From NCBI RefSeq assembly GCF_030409945.1, contig NZ_JAUFQV010000028.1:62001-126000 (forward strand): DNA of 64,000 nt, in the 5' to 3' direction. Below, one piece after another: positions 48,081 through 57,424 of this stretch; the first letter of the stretch is position 1, and each line of letters starts with the position of its first letter. The notes below the pieces were generated by a model. That model was not told the origin of the DNA. It worked only from the letters and a program-made list of their open reading frames with translations, and ran no database searches. This DNA comes from Vibrio tapetis subsp. quintayensis. GTDB lineage: Bacteria; Pseudomonadota; Gammaproteobacteria; Enterobacterales; Vibrionaceae. Position numbers and translations under genes: made by a program.

Positions 48081-48537
48081 ATTCTTGTACCACAATAACT
48101 TCACGAGAAAAGACAGACTCAGTATCTAAGAAAAAAGCAAACACAGTGTGATAGTTATAGCTAATCGAATAAATGGCAATGGCTGAATTTGACTCAGTAC
48201 CACAAGTATTTGTCTGATTTCCTTCAGCAACAGCGCAAGTGTTTGCAACGGCGACCAAGTCTTCGAGAGTATTAACGTAACGAACTGAGGCTGAAAAATT
48301 TTCTTCGTCAACCAAATTCTTCCAAATACTGTTACTTTCGTTTAATACTTGGTAAAACGCACTAATATACGAACTGGTTTCCTTTTTGGCTTGCCTAGAA
48401 GCTTCTGAGATTGCCAAATCACTGATAGCAGAAACATAGGACATCATGCTAATTTCAACCCAAGCGACGACCATCAGCCAAAAAAAACCAAAGCCTAATG
48501 CAAATTCAATGGTTACAACGCCATTATTTCGTTTCAT
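48055..48537 (-). CDS. tadE: TadE minor pseudopilin
   Basis: 160 residues; prepilin-like start MKRNNGVVTIEFALGFGFFWLMVVAW with Gly at the cleavage site and Glu at +5. TadE-type pseudopilin of the Flp system. Overlaps tadD by 4 bases and tadF by 26. The remainder is a small periplasmic domain with a paired cysteine loop (CAVAEGNQTNTC). Confidence 0.87.
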   Translation of the reverse strand: MKRNNGVVTIEFALGFGFFWLMVVAWVEISMMSYVSAISDLAISEASRQAKKETSSYISAFYQVLNESNSIWKNLVDEENFSASVRYVNTLEDLVAVANTCAVAEGNQTNTCGTESNSAIAIYSISYNYHTVFAFFLDTESVFSREVIVVQEYERDQFQI

Positions 48538-49295
48538 CCGGGCTCCTCATTAAACGAAATAACATTGTTAACAGGAGTCATCGTACGTAAACCGTGATAT
48601 ATCATCGTAATCTGCTCTGTACTGTAATGACTTTCCAGTAGCATTTTTACATGTTCAAATTGCCCTAGATTAGCATGTGCCATTGCCAAATTAGCAACGA
48701 CCTGCTGGTCTGCTTGTTCATTGATATATAATGGCGTTAGCCTTTCAACGGCAGCCTCATAGTCCCCCTCAAGAATATCGATCATGGCAAGATTGTTCTT
48801 AATGACAATATCATCGTGATAATACAGTCGCGCTAAATTAAACTGCTTACGAGCTTCATCGGTCTTACTCGTCTGCGCATACACAAGACCGAGCAAGTTA
48901 TGAACACTAGATTGTTCTGGCTCTACCAGAATTGAAGCAAGACAATTCATTTCTGCTTGTCGATATTTCCGTTCATAAAAATCAACTTTTGCCTGATAGA
49001 ATAAAGCTTCACTCCCCTCAGACTCGTACTCGCTAAGATTCGCCAGTTGAAATGAAGCGGATTCATAGTCCATCGCCAGTAAATACTGATTAATGAGCTT
49101 CATTCTGATCTCTGTTTTACCAGATTTCGCCAATTCCTCTTTGTAAAGTGCTATTAACTTGCTGTGATTATCTGTTTGAAGCAACATATGCTCAGTTGAT
49201 GAAAAGTTAGCTTCCTCCACAGCACTTTGGTTAGCCGGTGCCGAAGTGCAACCTACTAACAACATGATACTTAAAAATTTAATTAATCTAGCCAC
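48534..49295 (-). CDS. tadD: TadD, TPR lipoprotein
   Basis: 253 residues: signal MARLIKFLSIMLLVGC with lipobox LVGC (Cys16) and at least four tetratricopeptide repeats (about 75-220; LFYQAKVDFYERKYRQAEMN, VHNLLGLVYAQTSKTDEARKQF). TadD is a pilotin-like or assembly lipoprotein of the Flp system. It overlaps tadC by 8 bases. Confidence 0.9.
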   Translation of the reverse strand: MARLIKFLSIMLLVGCTSAPANQSAVEEANFSSTEHMLLQTDNHSKLIALYKEELAKSGKTEIRMKLINQYLLAMDYESASFQLANLSEYESEGSEALFYQAKVDFYERKYRQAEMNCLASILVEPEQSSVHNLLGLVYAQTSKTDEARKQFNLARLYYHDDIVIKNNLAMIDILEGDYEAAVERLTPLYINEQADQQVVANLAMAHANLGQFEHVKMLLESHYSTEQITMIYHGLRTMTPVNNVISFNEEPG

Positions 49296-50193
49296 CAGAC
49301 ATCAACCTCATTACTCCAGGTACCGCAATTAGAATCACGATAGGAAACATGATAAATATAATCAGAGGCAACGACATTTTTGCCGCTAGCTTGCCTATCT
49401 TTTCTTCTAAACCAAGCATTTGCACTTCTCTAATATCAACCGCTAAGGTAACCAATACGTCATATATTGAAGAACCATATTGCAGGCTCTGATTCAAGGT
49501 CATCACAAAGCTTCTTACTTCTGACGTTGGTACTCGTTGATAAAGCTCCTGCAAAGCAACTTCTAAACTTACCAACCTAGCCCTGTCATTTGTGCGTTTC
49601 AAAACATGAGCTAGATCCTTATCAAAACCTTGCATTTCCTTACCTAAGTAGGCCATAGCCGCTTCGATTGTCATCCCTGTTTGAACGCATACTCCCATTA
49701 AGTCTAGTAGATAAGGCAGTTGACTGGAGATCTTGTTTTGTAACGCTTTTTTCTTTGCAGCTAAATAAATATCAGGTAAAACAATCAGTAATACCAACCA
49801 AACCAATTCGGCTATGACATAATTTTTAAATTCCCATCCTGAAATATAGCCAAAATACCCAATCGATAGACCACCTATAACAACAAAAATATACTTAAAT
49901 GGCGTCACCAACGCGGCATAACGCGTATCATAAAATCCAGCGGCCACAAATTTTTCAGACATATCAGCAGAGGATGATGTGAACATTTCATTAAATTGTT
50001 CTGTCGTTTGATCAATAAGTTGAATGTGCTTTTGAGTTTCCTTGGTCACTAAACCAAATCGCCTTAATTTACGTTTTCTCCTCAAATACTCTACGACAAA
50101 ATAAACAGTTGTAGCGATCAAGATAACGAATAACCACAGTAGTAACGTAACTTGAACATCAGGTCGGGCTAGCATATCGATTATTGAGTTCAT
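49288..50193 (-). CDS. tadC: TadC inner-membrane platform protein
   Basis: 301 residues, GspF-like platform protein with membrane segments near 10-30, 110-145 and 275-300. LLDLMGVCVQTGMTIEAAMAYL and RARLVSLEVALQELYQRVP are T2SS-F domain signatures. Pairs with TadB to couple the TadA ATPase to pilus assembly. Its start abuts the tadB stop. Confidence 0.93.
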   Translation of the reverse strand: MNSIIDMLARPDVQVTLLLWLFVILIATTVYFVVEYLRRKRKLRRFGLVTKETQKHIQLIDQTTEQFNEMFTSSSADMSEKFVAAGFYDTRYAALVTPFKYIFVVIGGLSIGYFGYISGWEFKNYVIAELVWLVLLIVLPDIYLAAKKKALQNKISSQLPYLLDLMGVCVQTGMTIEAAMAYLGKEMQGFDKDLAHVLKRTNDRARLVSLEVALQELYQRVPTSEVRSFVMTLNQSLQYGSSIYDVLVTLAVDIREVQMLGLEEKIGKLAAKMSLPLIIFIMFPIVILIAVPGVMRLMSGG

Positions 50194-51108
50194 CTATTTA
50201 ACCCCTTTCATCAACATCCAGATGATACTTATGCCAATAAACTCACTTATCAACATGTAATAGAGAATAGGTCGGCCTTCTTCGTGAAACATGACAAATT
50301 CATAGTTTTCTGGACTTAAGTACTGAAGCATAAATAAAAAGGTAAATGGGATCGCGGCGACAATTTTTGCGGACGTTCTGGCCTCAGCGGTCAAGGCATA
50401 CTTTTTCTTTTCAATAGCTCTAGCATCAAACATCAATCTGTTTAATCGAGTCATAACATCTTTTAATTGACCACCTCGGTGCATGTTCGCTCTTAACGTG
50501 ATCACAAAAAACTGAAAGGATGGATATGGGAATCTTTCACAAGCTTTACGAAATACATCATCGGGGGTTTCTCCCATCTGCAGTCGCTCGCCCATTTTTT
50601 TAAATTCGGCCCCCACATCACTATCAAGAGACTTTCCAACATACATAATGGCATGCATAATACTTTCACCAGCGGAAACTGCACTGGCGAGCATATTTAA
50701 TGCATCAGGAAATGCTTCTTCAAACTGTTTTTGAGCTCGATTACTCAACCATGACAGTCCATAAACAACACCCACGATCTCTACAATGCCTATAATCAAC
50801 AAATCATTACCACGAATGAATCTTGAATTGAGCTCAGAACCAATAAAAAACAACAACAATACAAAACCAATCACTTTTAACAGCGCCATGCTACCGAGTT
50901 GATTTAACAAATTATGCCAATGTTCAAGGAGCCTTTGCATTAGTGATTTTTCCAGCAACGATTGAAAATCGATGGCTTGGTCATTGGTCATCGAATCCAC
51001 TCGTACTGTCTTGTTAAACTCCTGCAAATAAGTGTGTTTAGGCTTTCTGAATAGCGCCACTATCAGAAATACAAGTGCACCGAATAACAGCATCATCCAA
51101 ATAATCAT
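50194..51108 (-). CDS. tadB: TadB inner-membrane platform protein
   Basis: 304 residues, GspF-like; FPDALNMLASAVSAGESIMHAI and FKKMGERLQMGETPDDVFRKACERFP mark the T2SS-F domain. Membrane segments near 1-20, 83-120 and 260-300. Overlaps tadA by 4 bases. Works with TadC. Confidence 0.93.
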   Translation of the reverse strand: MIIWMMLLFGALVFLIVALFRKPKHTYLQEFNKTVRVDSMTNDQAIDFQSLLEKSLMQRLLEHWHNLLNQLGSMALLKVIGFVLLLFFIGSELNSRFIRGNDLLIIGIVEIVGVVYGLSWLSNRAQKQFEEAFPDALNMLASAVSAGESIMHAIMYVGKSLDSDVGAEFKKMGERLQMGETPDDVFRKACERFPYPSFQFFVITLRANMHRGGQLKDVMTRLNRLMFDARAIEKKKYALTAEARTSAKIVAAIPFTFLFMLQYLSPENYEFVMFHEEGRPILYYMLISEFIGISIIWMLMKGVK

Positions 51109-52388
51109 TGTGCTGATCCAACTTGAAAAGCTGATTCTAGCTGCGCTTCTAAGCCAAAGAAGCGCGCTTTTTCAACCAAAATAGAGCGCTTCATTAGCCC
51201 TGCGGTAACAAAGTTACCATCAACTTTATCCGCGTTGGGGTTACTGTATTCTGGTTTAAAACGATATAACTCTTCGAGTACAACATTTTGCCCCTCCAAG
51301 CCGACAACCTCAGTAATACTCATTACTTTACGGCTGCCATCATGCAGGCGGCTAATTTGAATGACAATGTCAACAGCGCTAACAATCGTTCTTCTAATAG
51401 CCTCTAGTGGTAAATTACTGGTGGCCATCATCACCATAGCCTCAACCCTTGCAAGTGCATCCCTTGGTGTATTTGCATGCAAGGTAGACATAGAGCCATC
51501 GTGGCCAGTGTTCATTGCCTGAAGCATTTCAAAGGCTTCACTACCACGACACTCCCCAACAATAATTCGATCGGGACGCATACGTAAGGCGTTAATAACA
51601 AGATCCCGCTGATGAACAGCTCCGGTATTTTCAATGCCAGATGTTCTGGTTTCTAACCGGACAACATGAGGCTGCTGAAGCTTGAGTTCCGCCGCATCTT
51701 CTATGGTAATAATCCGTTCTTTTTCAGATATAAACTGAGACAAGGCATTGAGCATGGTTGTTTTACCAGAACCCGTACCGCCTGAAATTAGAATATTAAG
51801 CCGGCAACGTGCGGCAATCATTAATAGCTGTGCCATTTCAGGGCTCATTGCGCCAAAGTCCACCAACTTTGAGAAATCGATAGCGTGTTTTTTGAACTTA
51901 CGAATAGAAACGGTCGTGCCGTCTAGAGCAATAGGAGGGATAACAATATTGACACGGCTGCCATCAGCCAAACGAGCATCACACATAGGTTGTGATTCGT
52001 CGACACGTCGCCCTACTCGAGAGGCAATACGTTTGGCGATTTCAATCAATTGATGCTCGTCGATAAAGTTAATTTCAGCTTTTTCAACTAAGCCGTTTCG
52101 CTCAATGAACACCTGTTCATGGCCATTAATCATAATATCTGTGATGGAGTCATCGTCCATCAGGATTTGCAGTGGCCCTAATCCATTCAATTCATCAACT
52201 AAGTTTCGGACAAAATCACTTCTTAAAACCGCAGGAACGGGGAGGTTCTCCCTATCAACCAGCATATTGACAGCTTTACTAATCTGAGCTGCTAGCTGTT
52301 CGTCAGATAAGTTATCTAAAGCTTCAGGCTCTAATGCATCAAAGATTTGCCGCCGTAAGCTTTTGTATATTTCCTTTACACCATACAT
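51105..52388 (-). CDS. tadA: TadA secretion ATPase (CpaF-type)
   Basis: 427 residues, the hexameric ATPase that powers Flp pilus assembly and retraction. Walker A GGTGSGKT at 203-210, Walker B/Asp box IITIEDAAELKL, and RPDRIIVGECRG plus ALNTGH-like AMNTGHDGSMSTLHAN. The N-terminal domain carries the MINGHEQVFIERNG segment typical of CpaF. It follows tadZ by 5 bases. Confidence 0.96.
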   Translation of the reverse strand: MYGVKEIYKSLRRQIFDALEPEALDNLSDEQLAAQISKAVNMLVDRENLPVPAVLRSDFVRNLVDELNGLGPLQILMDDDSITDIMINGHEQVFIERNGLVEKAEINFIDEHQLIEIAKRIASRVGRRVDESQPMCDARLADGSRVNIVIPPIALDGTTVSIRKFKKHAIDFSKLVDFGAMSPEMAQLLMIAARCRLNILISGGTGSGKTTMLNALSQFISEKERIITIEDAAELKLQQPHVVRLETRTSGIENTGAVHQRDLVINALRMRPDRIIVGECRGSEAFEMLQAMNTGHDGSMSTLHANTPRDALARVEAMVMMATSNLPLEAIRRTIVSAVDIVIQISRLHDGSRKVMSITEVVGLEGQNVVLEELYRFKPEYSNPNADKVDGNFVTAGLMKRSILVEKARFFGLEAQLESAFQVGSAQ

Positions 52389-52393
52389 AAGGA

Positions 52394-53629
52394 CTACCCC
52401 TTACCAAAAGAAAAACTAAGGCCTTTCTTTTTAACATTGCCATCTTCGCCCAAAATCAACGACGCTAGCTTTCTTATTTCTCGACCTGGCGCCCCCCTGA
52501 GAGTGACGACGCGTTTATTTTCTAATAGGCGAGAGTCGAGTTTTTTAATGTAAGGTAATTTGATGTCAATAGGCGATTCTAAGTACTGCTCTGCTTCCGC
52601 GACGGTGACCGTCGCCATTGCTTCTGGTTGAACGTGATTAAGCAACAAGATCATTCTTAGTGAGTCTTTTTCGTTAATTTCGGTAAAGCGCTTTTTCATC
52701 CGCGCTGCTTCTCTTAATGAAGCAACCGTCGGAGTAAAGGCAATAACCAAACAATCAGATACATCCACTATTTCACTGTAACTGAAGTTCAGCGCTGCGT
52801 TGGCCGAAAAATCTTCGATGACAAAGTTGGCATCTTCAGACACATTGTCCATCACTGATTTTGTGTACTCTTTTAGATCTTGAGCAGACAAATCATTCGA
52901 CGTTAACGCGAGCACCGACAACATGCTATTGCGCTTTTTCAATAAACTTTGTGCAGACGTGTTATCTAAGCTACTCGCTAAAGAACCGGGGCGTACTTCC
53001 ATTTTTTCAAATTTCTCGATACCTAGCATAATATCGAGATTTCCACCTTGGTAATGATTGTCCACAACAATACATGAAGCGTGCTTTTCCGCAGTAAGCA
53101 GCAAACTAACTTCAGCTGTAATCATAGTTGTACCAATTCCCCCCTTACTGCCAATAATGCTGATTCTTTTCGCCTTACGTCTTTTGCCTATCCCGTTGGC
53201 CCTGCGTCGGTTATCCCAAACGCTTTTTACAAAATCAATCATCTCTTCTTTGTTTACAGGCCAAAACAAATAGTAAAAACCGAGCTTTTTAAGGTTTCGG
53301 ATGGTAGAGATAGCATCTTCGCTACCAACAATAACCACAGACGCGTCATTAGGCAGTAGGTGGCTGATTCGCTCAGCATCTTGGGTGACATTTTGACTTT
53401 GGTTTAGCTCAACAATGATAATTTCAACATTTGCACCACGCACATGATCAGATATCAAATCATCGGTATTCTCGCTCAATGTAGGTGGGACATAACCTTC
53501 AAATTTATACGCTTCTTTTACCATTGAGCGACACTGGTCTGTTTGATAAAACAGTACCGATGAAATGTCTGACTTTTCTTCAGGGGCCTTTTTTTCGCCT
53601 TTTTTTAGTACATCAACTAAATCAAACAT
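52394..53629 (-). CDS. tadZ: TadZ/CpaE localisation protein
   Basis: 411 residues: an N-terminal receiver-like domain (about 20-140) and a C-terminal MinD/ParA-type ATPase domain. The P-loop at 160-168 reads GSKGGIGTT, keeping the deviant-Walker Lys but with Thr where most ParA proteins have the second Lys, as expected for TadZ-type proteins. TadZ positions the pilus machine at the cell pole. Between rcpB and tadA, the conserved place. Confidence 0.9.
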   Translation of the reverse strand: MFDLVDVLKKGEKKAPEEKSDISSVLFYQTDQCRSMVKEAYKFEGYVPPTLSENTDDLISDHVRGANVEIIIVELNQSQNVTQDAERISHLLPNDASVVIVGSEDAISTIRNLKKLGFYYLFWPVNKEEMIDFVKSVWDNRRRANGIGKRRKAKRISIIGSKGGIGTTMITAEVSLLLTAEKHASCIVVDNHYQGGNLDIMLGIEKFEKMEVRPGSLASSLDNTSAQSLLKKRNSMLSVLALTSNDLSAQDLKEYTKSVMDNVSEDANFVIEDFSANAALNFSYSEIVDVSDCLVIAFTPTVASLREAARMKKRFTEINEKDSLRMILLLNHVQPEAMATVTVAEAEQYLESPIDIKLPYIKKLDSRLLENKRVVTLRGAPGREIRKLASLILGEDGNVKKKGLSFSFGKG

Positions 53630-53636
53630 AGCCCAC

Positions 53637-54134
53637 CTACTCTTCTAACGGCTTTTCAGGGTTAGTCATCGATATCCAACGATTCGTCTCCGCAAAACAT
53701 CCTTCGTTGCGTTGTTGGCTAGATTGATCTAGTCGATAGTAATCACACAAGGGCACGACGGCACTGTGGGTTAATACGTCGATCTTAATGTCAAACTCAC
53801 GCTCATCATCTGCACTAAATTCCTGCTTACTCAGTGAGAGTTTCTCCCGATCTAATCCTAAAGAAATAAGATATTGCAGATAGTCTTTCGATAGCTTTTC
53901 GGCTTTTTTTGAATTCCACGTTAGCGACACCGATTGATTGGAAACCATATTCCAATGCTGTTCCACAAAATCATCCAACTTTTGTTTCACCGCTTTCACA
54001 TCATTATTTTTGATATTTAGCTGGAGGCTATAAGTAATCGGCACGACTTCGATAGCGGTACCTTGACGTTCTTCAACCAAGTCAGCGCAGCCACTGATTG
54101 CAAATAATAAAATACTCACTATAAATTGCTTCAT
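53637..54134 (-). CDS. RcpB/CpaD-like outer-membrane lipoprotein
   Basis: 165 residues: signal MKQFIVSILLFAISGC with lipobox ISGC (Cys16), followed by a small mixed domain with two further cysteines (Cys130 and about Cys144). Sequence similarity to known RcpB/CpaD proteins is weak by eye; the assignment rests on the lipobox, size and place between rcpA and tadZ. CpaD-type proteins help the secretin. Overlaps rcpA by ATGA. Confidence 0.72.
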   Translation of the reverse strand: MKQFIVSILLFAISGCADLVEERQGTAIEVVPITYSLQLNIKNNDVKAVKQKLDDFVEQHWNMVSNQSVSLTWNSKKAEKLSKDYLQYLISLGLDREKLSLSKQEFSADDEREFDIKIDVLTHSAVVPLCDYYRLDQSSQQRNEGCFAETNRWISMTNPEKPLEE

Positions 54135-55450
54135 TGCTTGAACCCTCCGCTAGCCAATACCTGTTGTAACCATTTCTCTTCTGACTTGGGGTAACTTGTA
54201 TCTATCGCAAAGAAGCGGCTCAAGTTAGTGGTTCTTTCCATCATAGGCAATTGAATCTGAGAGGCCTTAACAGGTTCAACAAGGTTAACCGTCGCGACAA
54301 TCACCAATTCGGTTTTCTTACGCTCGGTGCCTGTTTTTCGAAACAAAGCGCCTAAAATAGGGATGTCTCCGATATAGGGTATTTTTCGCAATGATTCTCT
54401 GTCTTCGGTATTAAGCAAACCACCTAAAACAAAGCTTTGCCCATCACCTAATTCGATGGTGGTCCGTGCTCGCCTTGTCTTTAGCGCTGGTAGGTTGTAA
54501 GTGGCATTTTCGTACTGGTTATCAAGGGAGCTGACTTCTGGCATCAATGACAGTTTTATTTTGTCGTCACGCAGTACTTTAGCCATTAACTCTAAGCGAA
54601 TGCCATATTCTTTGTAGAGAACGTTTGTCCCACCGTCTACGATTGTGACTACTGGCAGTTCACCACCAACAAGGAAGCTGGCTGTTTCACCAGAAATAAC
54701 AGAAAGGTTTGGTTCAGCCAACACTTGGCCTACGTTGTCATCGCCTAATGCGGTAATAACAGAAATGATGTCACTTGCGCTTATATTGGTAAGTTGATCG
54801 ACAAAGACACCAGGCTCAGTGGTTCCTATTTCAACTCCAAAGTTTTCTAAAAAGGAGTGGGATACTTCTGCTACAGATATTTTAACATTCACTTGTTTGG
54901 TAGAAACAACATCGATATTGTTAACTATTCCCTTAAACTTGGTTTTTTGCATAAAATCCATGTTGTAGCTTTCACTACCGAGTTTCCATGCCACATTAGT
55001 TACTTCAGCATCTTTACCTAGTAGCTCTCCAACCAAATTGTAAATGCCATCTTTCTGCTCTTGAGTCGCAACTGTGCCACTTAATACAGCTTGTTCTGCC
55101 AGATTGTAGATACTGACATCTGCCTTTGGATAACGAAGCTGTATTTGCTGCTGAATATGAACCAGGCTTTTGTTTACTATCAACTTCCTAGCGACTTGAG
55201 TATTACCTTCATCATCAAATACCATCATGGTGGCACTGCCGATCTGCTTACCAAACACCACCACTTTGTTTTGATCGATCACCTGATAGTCAGCAATATC
55301 TGGGTTGGAAATAAATACAGAACTAATACCTGATGGGACATCAATCGTTGTCGCATCACCCTCTGCTAAATTCACGATTCTCGCGGCGTACGCACAACTA
55401 CTAATAAGCGTAATGACTAGAGCAATCGTCTTGATCATTTTTGTAATCAT
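54131..55450 (-). CDS. rcpA: RcpA/CpaC secretin of the Flp pilus
   Basis: 439 residues, the outer-membrane pore: signal peptide (MIKTIALVITLISSCAYAA), an N-terminal pilus/BON region (IVNLAEGDATTIDVP, SGTVATQEQKD), and a C-terminal secretin domain with VLAEPNLSVISGETASFLVGGELPV and PYIGDIPILGALFR. AAGGGA sits 7 bases before the ATG at 55450. Follows rcpC by 23 bases. Confidence 0.95.
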   Translation of the reverse strand: MITKMIKTIALVITLISSCAYAARIVNLAEGDATTIDVPSGISSVFISNPDIADYQVIDQNKVVVFGKQIGSATMMVFDDEGNTQVARKLIVNKSLVHIQQQIQLRYPKADVSIYNLAEQAVLSGTVATQEQKDGIYNLVGELLGKDAEVTNVAWKLGSESYNMDFMQKTKFKGIVNNIDVVSTKQVNVKISVAEVSHSFLENFGVEIGTTEPGVFVDQLTNISASDIISVITALGDDNVGQVLAEPNLSVISGETASFLVGGELPVVTIVDGGTNVLYKEYGIRLELMAKVLRDDKIKLSLMPEVSSLDNQYENATYNLPALKTRRARTTIELGDGQSFVLGGLLNTEDRESLRKIPYIGDIPILGALFRKTGTERKKTELVIVATVNLVEPVKASQIQLPMMERTTNLSRFFAIDTSYPKSEEKWLQQVLASGGFKQ

Positions 55451-55473
55451 CGAAATTCCCTTTGATAAACATT

Positions 55474-56271
55474 TTATCGAATACTCACTTTACCCGCGCG
55501 ATACTCTTTGATTGCTCGGTAGTCAGGTAGCACATCGCCCGCATCCGCGTGCAGCTGCTCAGCTTGTTCTCTACCCAATGATTTATGAACTTCGATTTGC
55601 GCGATGTTTTTTGCAATAGCAAGTTTGGCTACTTGCTTTCGAGTCAGCTCGAGAATCAAACTCGTTTCTTTCCTTTCTGAGGTGTTTTTTGTCGCTGGGG
55701 TGATCTCTTGCTCAACTTTTAGAACTTTTACGGCCATTAAAACGGGTGATATTGAGACACTTTGAAATGTACCAACTTGGTCATCATTCGCTAAATTTTG
55801 ATTAACAGAAGACAAGGCAACGATGTCTACTAAAGTTCCGTTGCGTATCAGCCCACCAACTATGGCATTTTCCGATACCGATATTGGATATGGGACATAA
55901 CCTTTTTCAATAATAAAATCGATGTATTCATCATCACCAGGAGACACAAACAACTCCTGAGTAATAAACTGCCCCTCGGCAACAACAGATTTAACAAGTA
56001 AACCATCCTGCCATTCAAATTGCTTAACTGGCACATAGCCCATTTCAAACGCATTTTTTTCGAGTACAGATATTGATTTTATGTCACTTCTCAATGCCAA
56101 ATGTTTGAATGTCATCGTTTTATTGGCTACAAATATCTCGACCATAACTGGTGGTTTTTCTTCTACAAGATCCACCGTTGGTTTCACCTGATTTAAATAC
56201 GACTTTGACAAACTGAACAATGCAGCTCCAGTTAATATCAAAGTAACAGGAAGTAAAATTTTTAATCTCAT
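55474..56271 (-). CDS. rcpC: RcpC/CpaB pilus assembly protein
   Basis: 265 residues with an N-terminal membrane segment (ILLPVTLILTGAALFSL), a SAF-like domain (about 45-110; VANKTMTFKHLALRSDI) and the CpaB family middle region (VGGLIRNGTLVDIVAL). A periplasmic partner of the secretin. 14 bases after tadV, 23 before rcpA. Confidence 0.9.
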   Translation of the reverse strand: MRLKILLPVTLILTGAALFSLSKSYLNQVKPTVDLVEEKPPVMVEIFVANKTMTFKHLALRSDIKSISVLEKNAFEMGYVPVKQFEWQDGLLVKSVVAEGQFITQELFVSPGDDEYIDFIIEKGYVPYPISVSENAIVGGLIRNGTLVDIVALSSVNQNLANDDQVGTFQSVSISPVLMAVKVLKVEQEITPATKNTSERKETSLILELTRKQVAKLAIAKNIAQIEVHKSLGREQAEQLHADAGDVLPDYRAIKEYRAGKVSIR

Positions 56272-56285
56272 AGTTGACCTTTATA

Positions 56286-56714
56286 CTAAAGGGAAGCAAG
56301 CAACAAAAAATAGCCACTAATAGAGATGGGAATGCCATAGGGTATTCCTTCGGTATTACTTTTTCCTATACAAATATTTAATGCTACATAGACTATAGCT
56401 AAGGCTCCCCCAAAAAAAAGAGATAGCAAAAAAAACAAATGATAATAATTTGTGTTTATAACAAATAAGAAAATAGATATTAGCTTTATATCACCAGACC
56501 CTATTACCCGATGAAGAAAGAACATACCAAATATTGAGAAAGCTAACCCATACAACACTTGGTAAACAGAGACTTGGACACCTAATTTAAATATTGATGA
56601 GATACATATCACAGCTAAAAAAAATGTAAGTACCCAGTTCTCAATTTTTCTAAATTTAATATCTGTATAGCAAATTCTTGCACAAATAATTAATATAACT
56701 ATAGCGAATAACAA
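56286..56714 (-). CDS. tadV: TadV prepilin peptidase (CpaA-type)
   Basis: 142 residues with about four membrane segments, an aspartic protease that cleaves prepilin leaders of Flp, TadE and TadF. Active-site Asp18 (CYTDIKFRKIEN) and Asp75 in the GSGD motif. The start is a TTG at 56714 with AAGG six bases before it; no ATG fits. The gene is very AT-rich and contains a T8G5 run on its coding strand (56407-56419), a possible slippage site. 33 bases after flp. Confidence 0.92.
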   Translation of the reverse strand: MLFAIVILIICARICYTDIKFRKIENWVLTFFLAVICISSIFKLGVQVSVYQVLYGLAFSIFGMFFLHRVIGSGDIKLISIFLFVINTNYYHLFFLLSLFFGGALAIVYVALNICIGKSNTEGIPYGIPISISGYFLLLASL

Positions 56715-56747
56715 GTAATACCTTATAACTAAATCGCGTTTCGAGAG

Positions 56748-56942
56748 CTATAATTTACTGGTAATAGTAGTCATTGCTTTGTCTAACGCCGTTTTAAGTC
56801 CACCCGTGTCAGCAAATACAGCAGCAACTGTTGTCGCAATTGCAACACCAATAATAGCGTATTCGATAGCGGTTACGCCTCGTTCATCTTTAACAAAACG
56901 TGAAATGGCGGCTCTAACATATAGGCATGTAAAATTTTCCAT
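56748..56942 (-). CDS. flp: Flp pilin
   Basis: Major subunit of the Flp pilus. 64 residues with prepilin cleavage after Gly22 (DERG/VTAIEYAIIG), giving a 42-residue mature pilin with Glu at +5 followed by Tyr, the Flp motif. The ATG at 56942 has TGGAG seven bases upstream. First gene of the tad operon; the promoter region is upstream at 56943-57424. Confidence 0.95.
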   Translation of the reverse strand: MENFTCLYVRAAISRFVKDERGVTAIEYAIIGVAIATTVAAVFADTGGLKTALDKAMTTITSKL

Positions 56943-57424
56943 AACTAACTCCATTTAATATTTTACTGATATAACTACCAATTAGATATCAGCGTTAATT
57001 AATATTAGCAGTGAATATTAGTACCTTCAAATATTTAACTTGATTTTATTTAACTCAAAACGAGATCTAACCCCCATAAATTAAAACCTTTAATATCAGC
57101 AACTTAGTTCACCAAAGAACTTTAGTTTGAGATATTGGTCACTACAAGTTTTCATATTCAGCTCATGTTAAGGTTGAGGAATTTATATTGCCTCATATTA
57201 AATGAGACATTAACATTTAATAACAAATACTTAGATCATAAGTTTTACTTGTTTTTTTAAAAAAATTTAGTTGATAGAATCTATAAAATAACAACCCATT
57301 ACTACGGTTTTCAGACATATTATTGCAGTCAACCGCTCACAAATTACAATTACACTGGATTGCTCATTCGTTGTATCAACAGTTAATTTCTAAGCAAAAC
57401 TCACCAACTTAGACTAAATTTCTA
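56943..57424. other. AT-rich tad upstream region
   Basis: No gene is seen. The region is strongly AT-rich, with a 14-base palindrome TTTTTTTAAAAAAA at 57252-57265 and a dyad CTGATAT (56966-56972) / ATATCAG (56986-56992) just upstream of flp, in the likely leader. No clear -35/-10 pair or sigma-54 site was recognised for flp. The composition suggests binding by a silencer such as H-NS, which is inference. Confidence 0.4.

Noticed and set aside
53637..54134. A plain TadZ or TPR gene at this position
   Set aside because: The lipobox and size fit an RcpB/CpaD-type lipoprotein instead.
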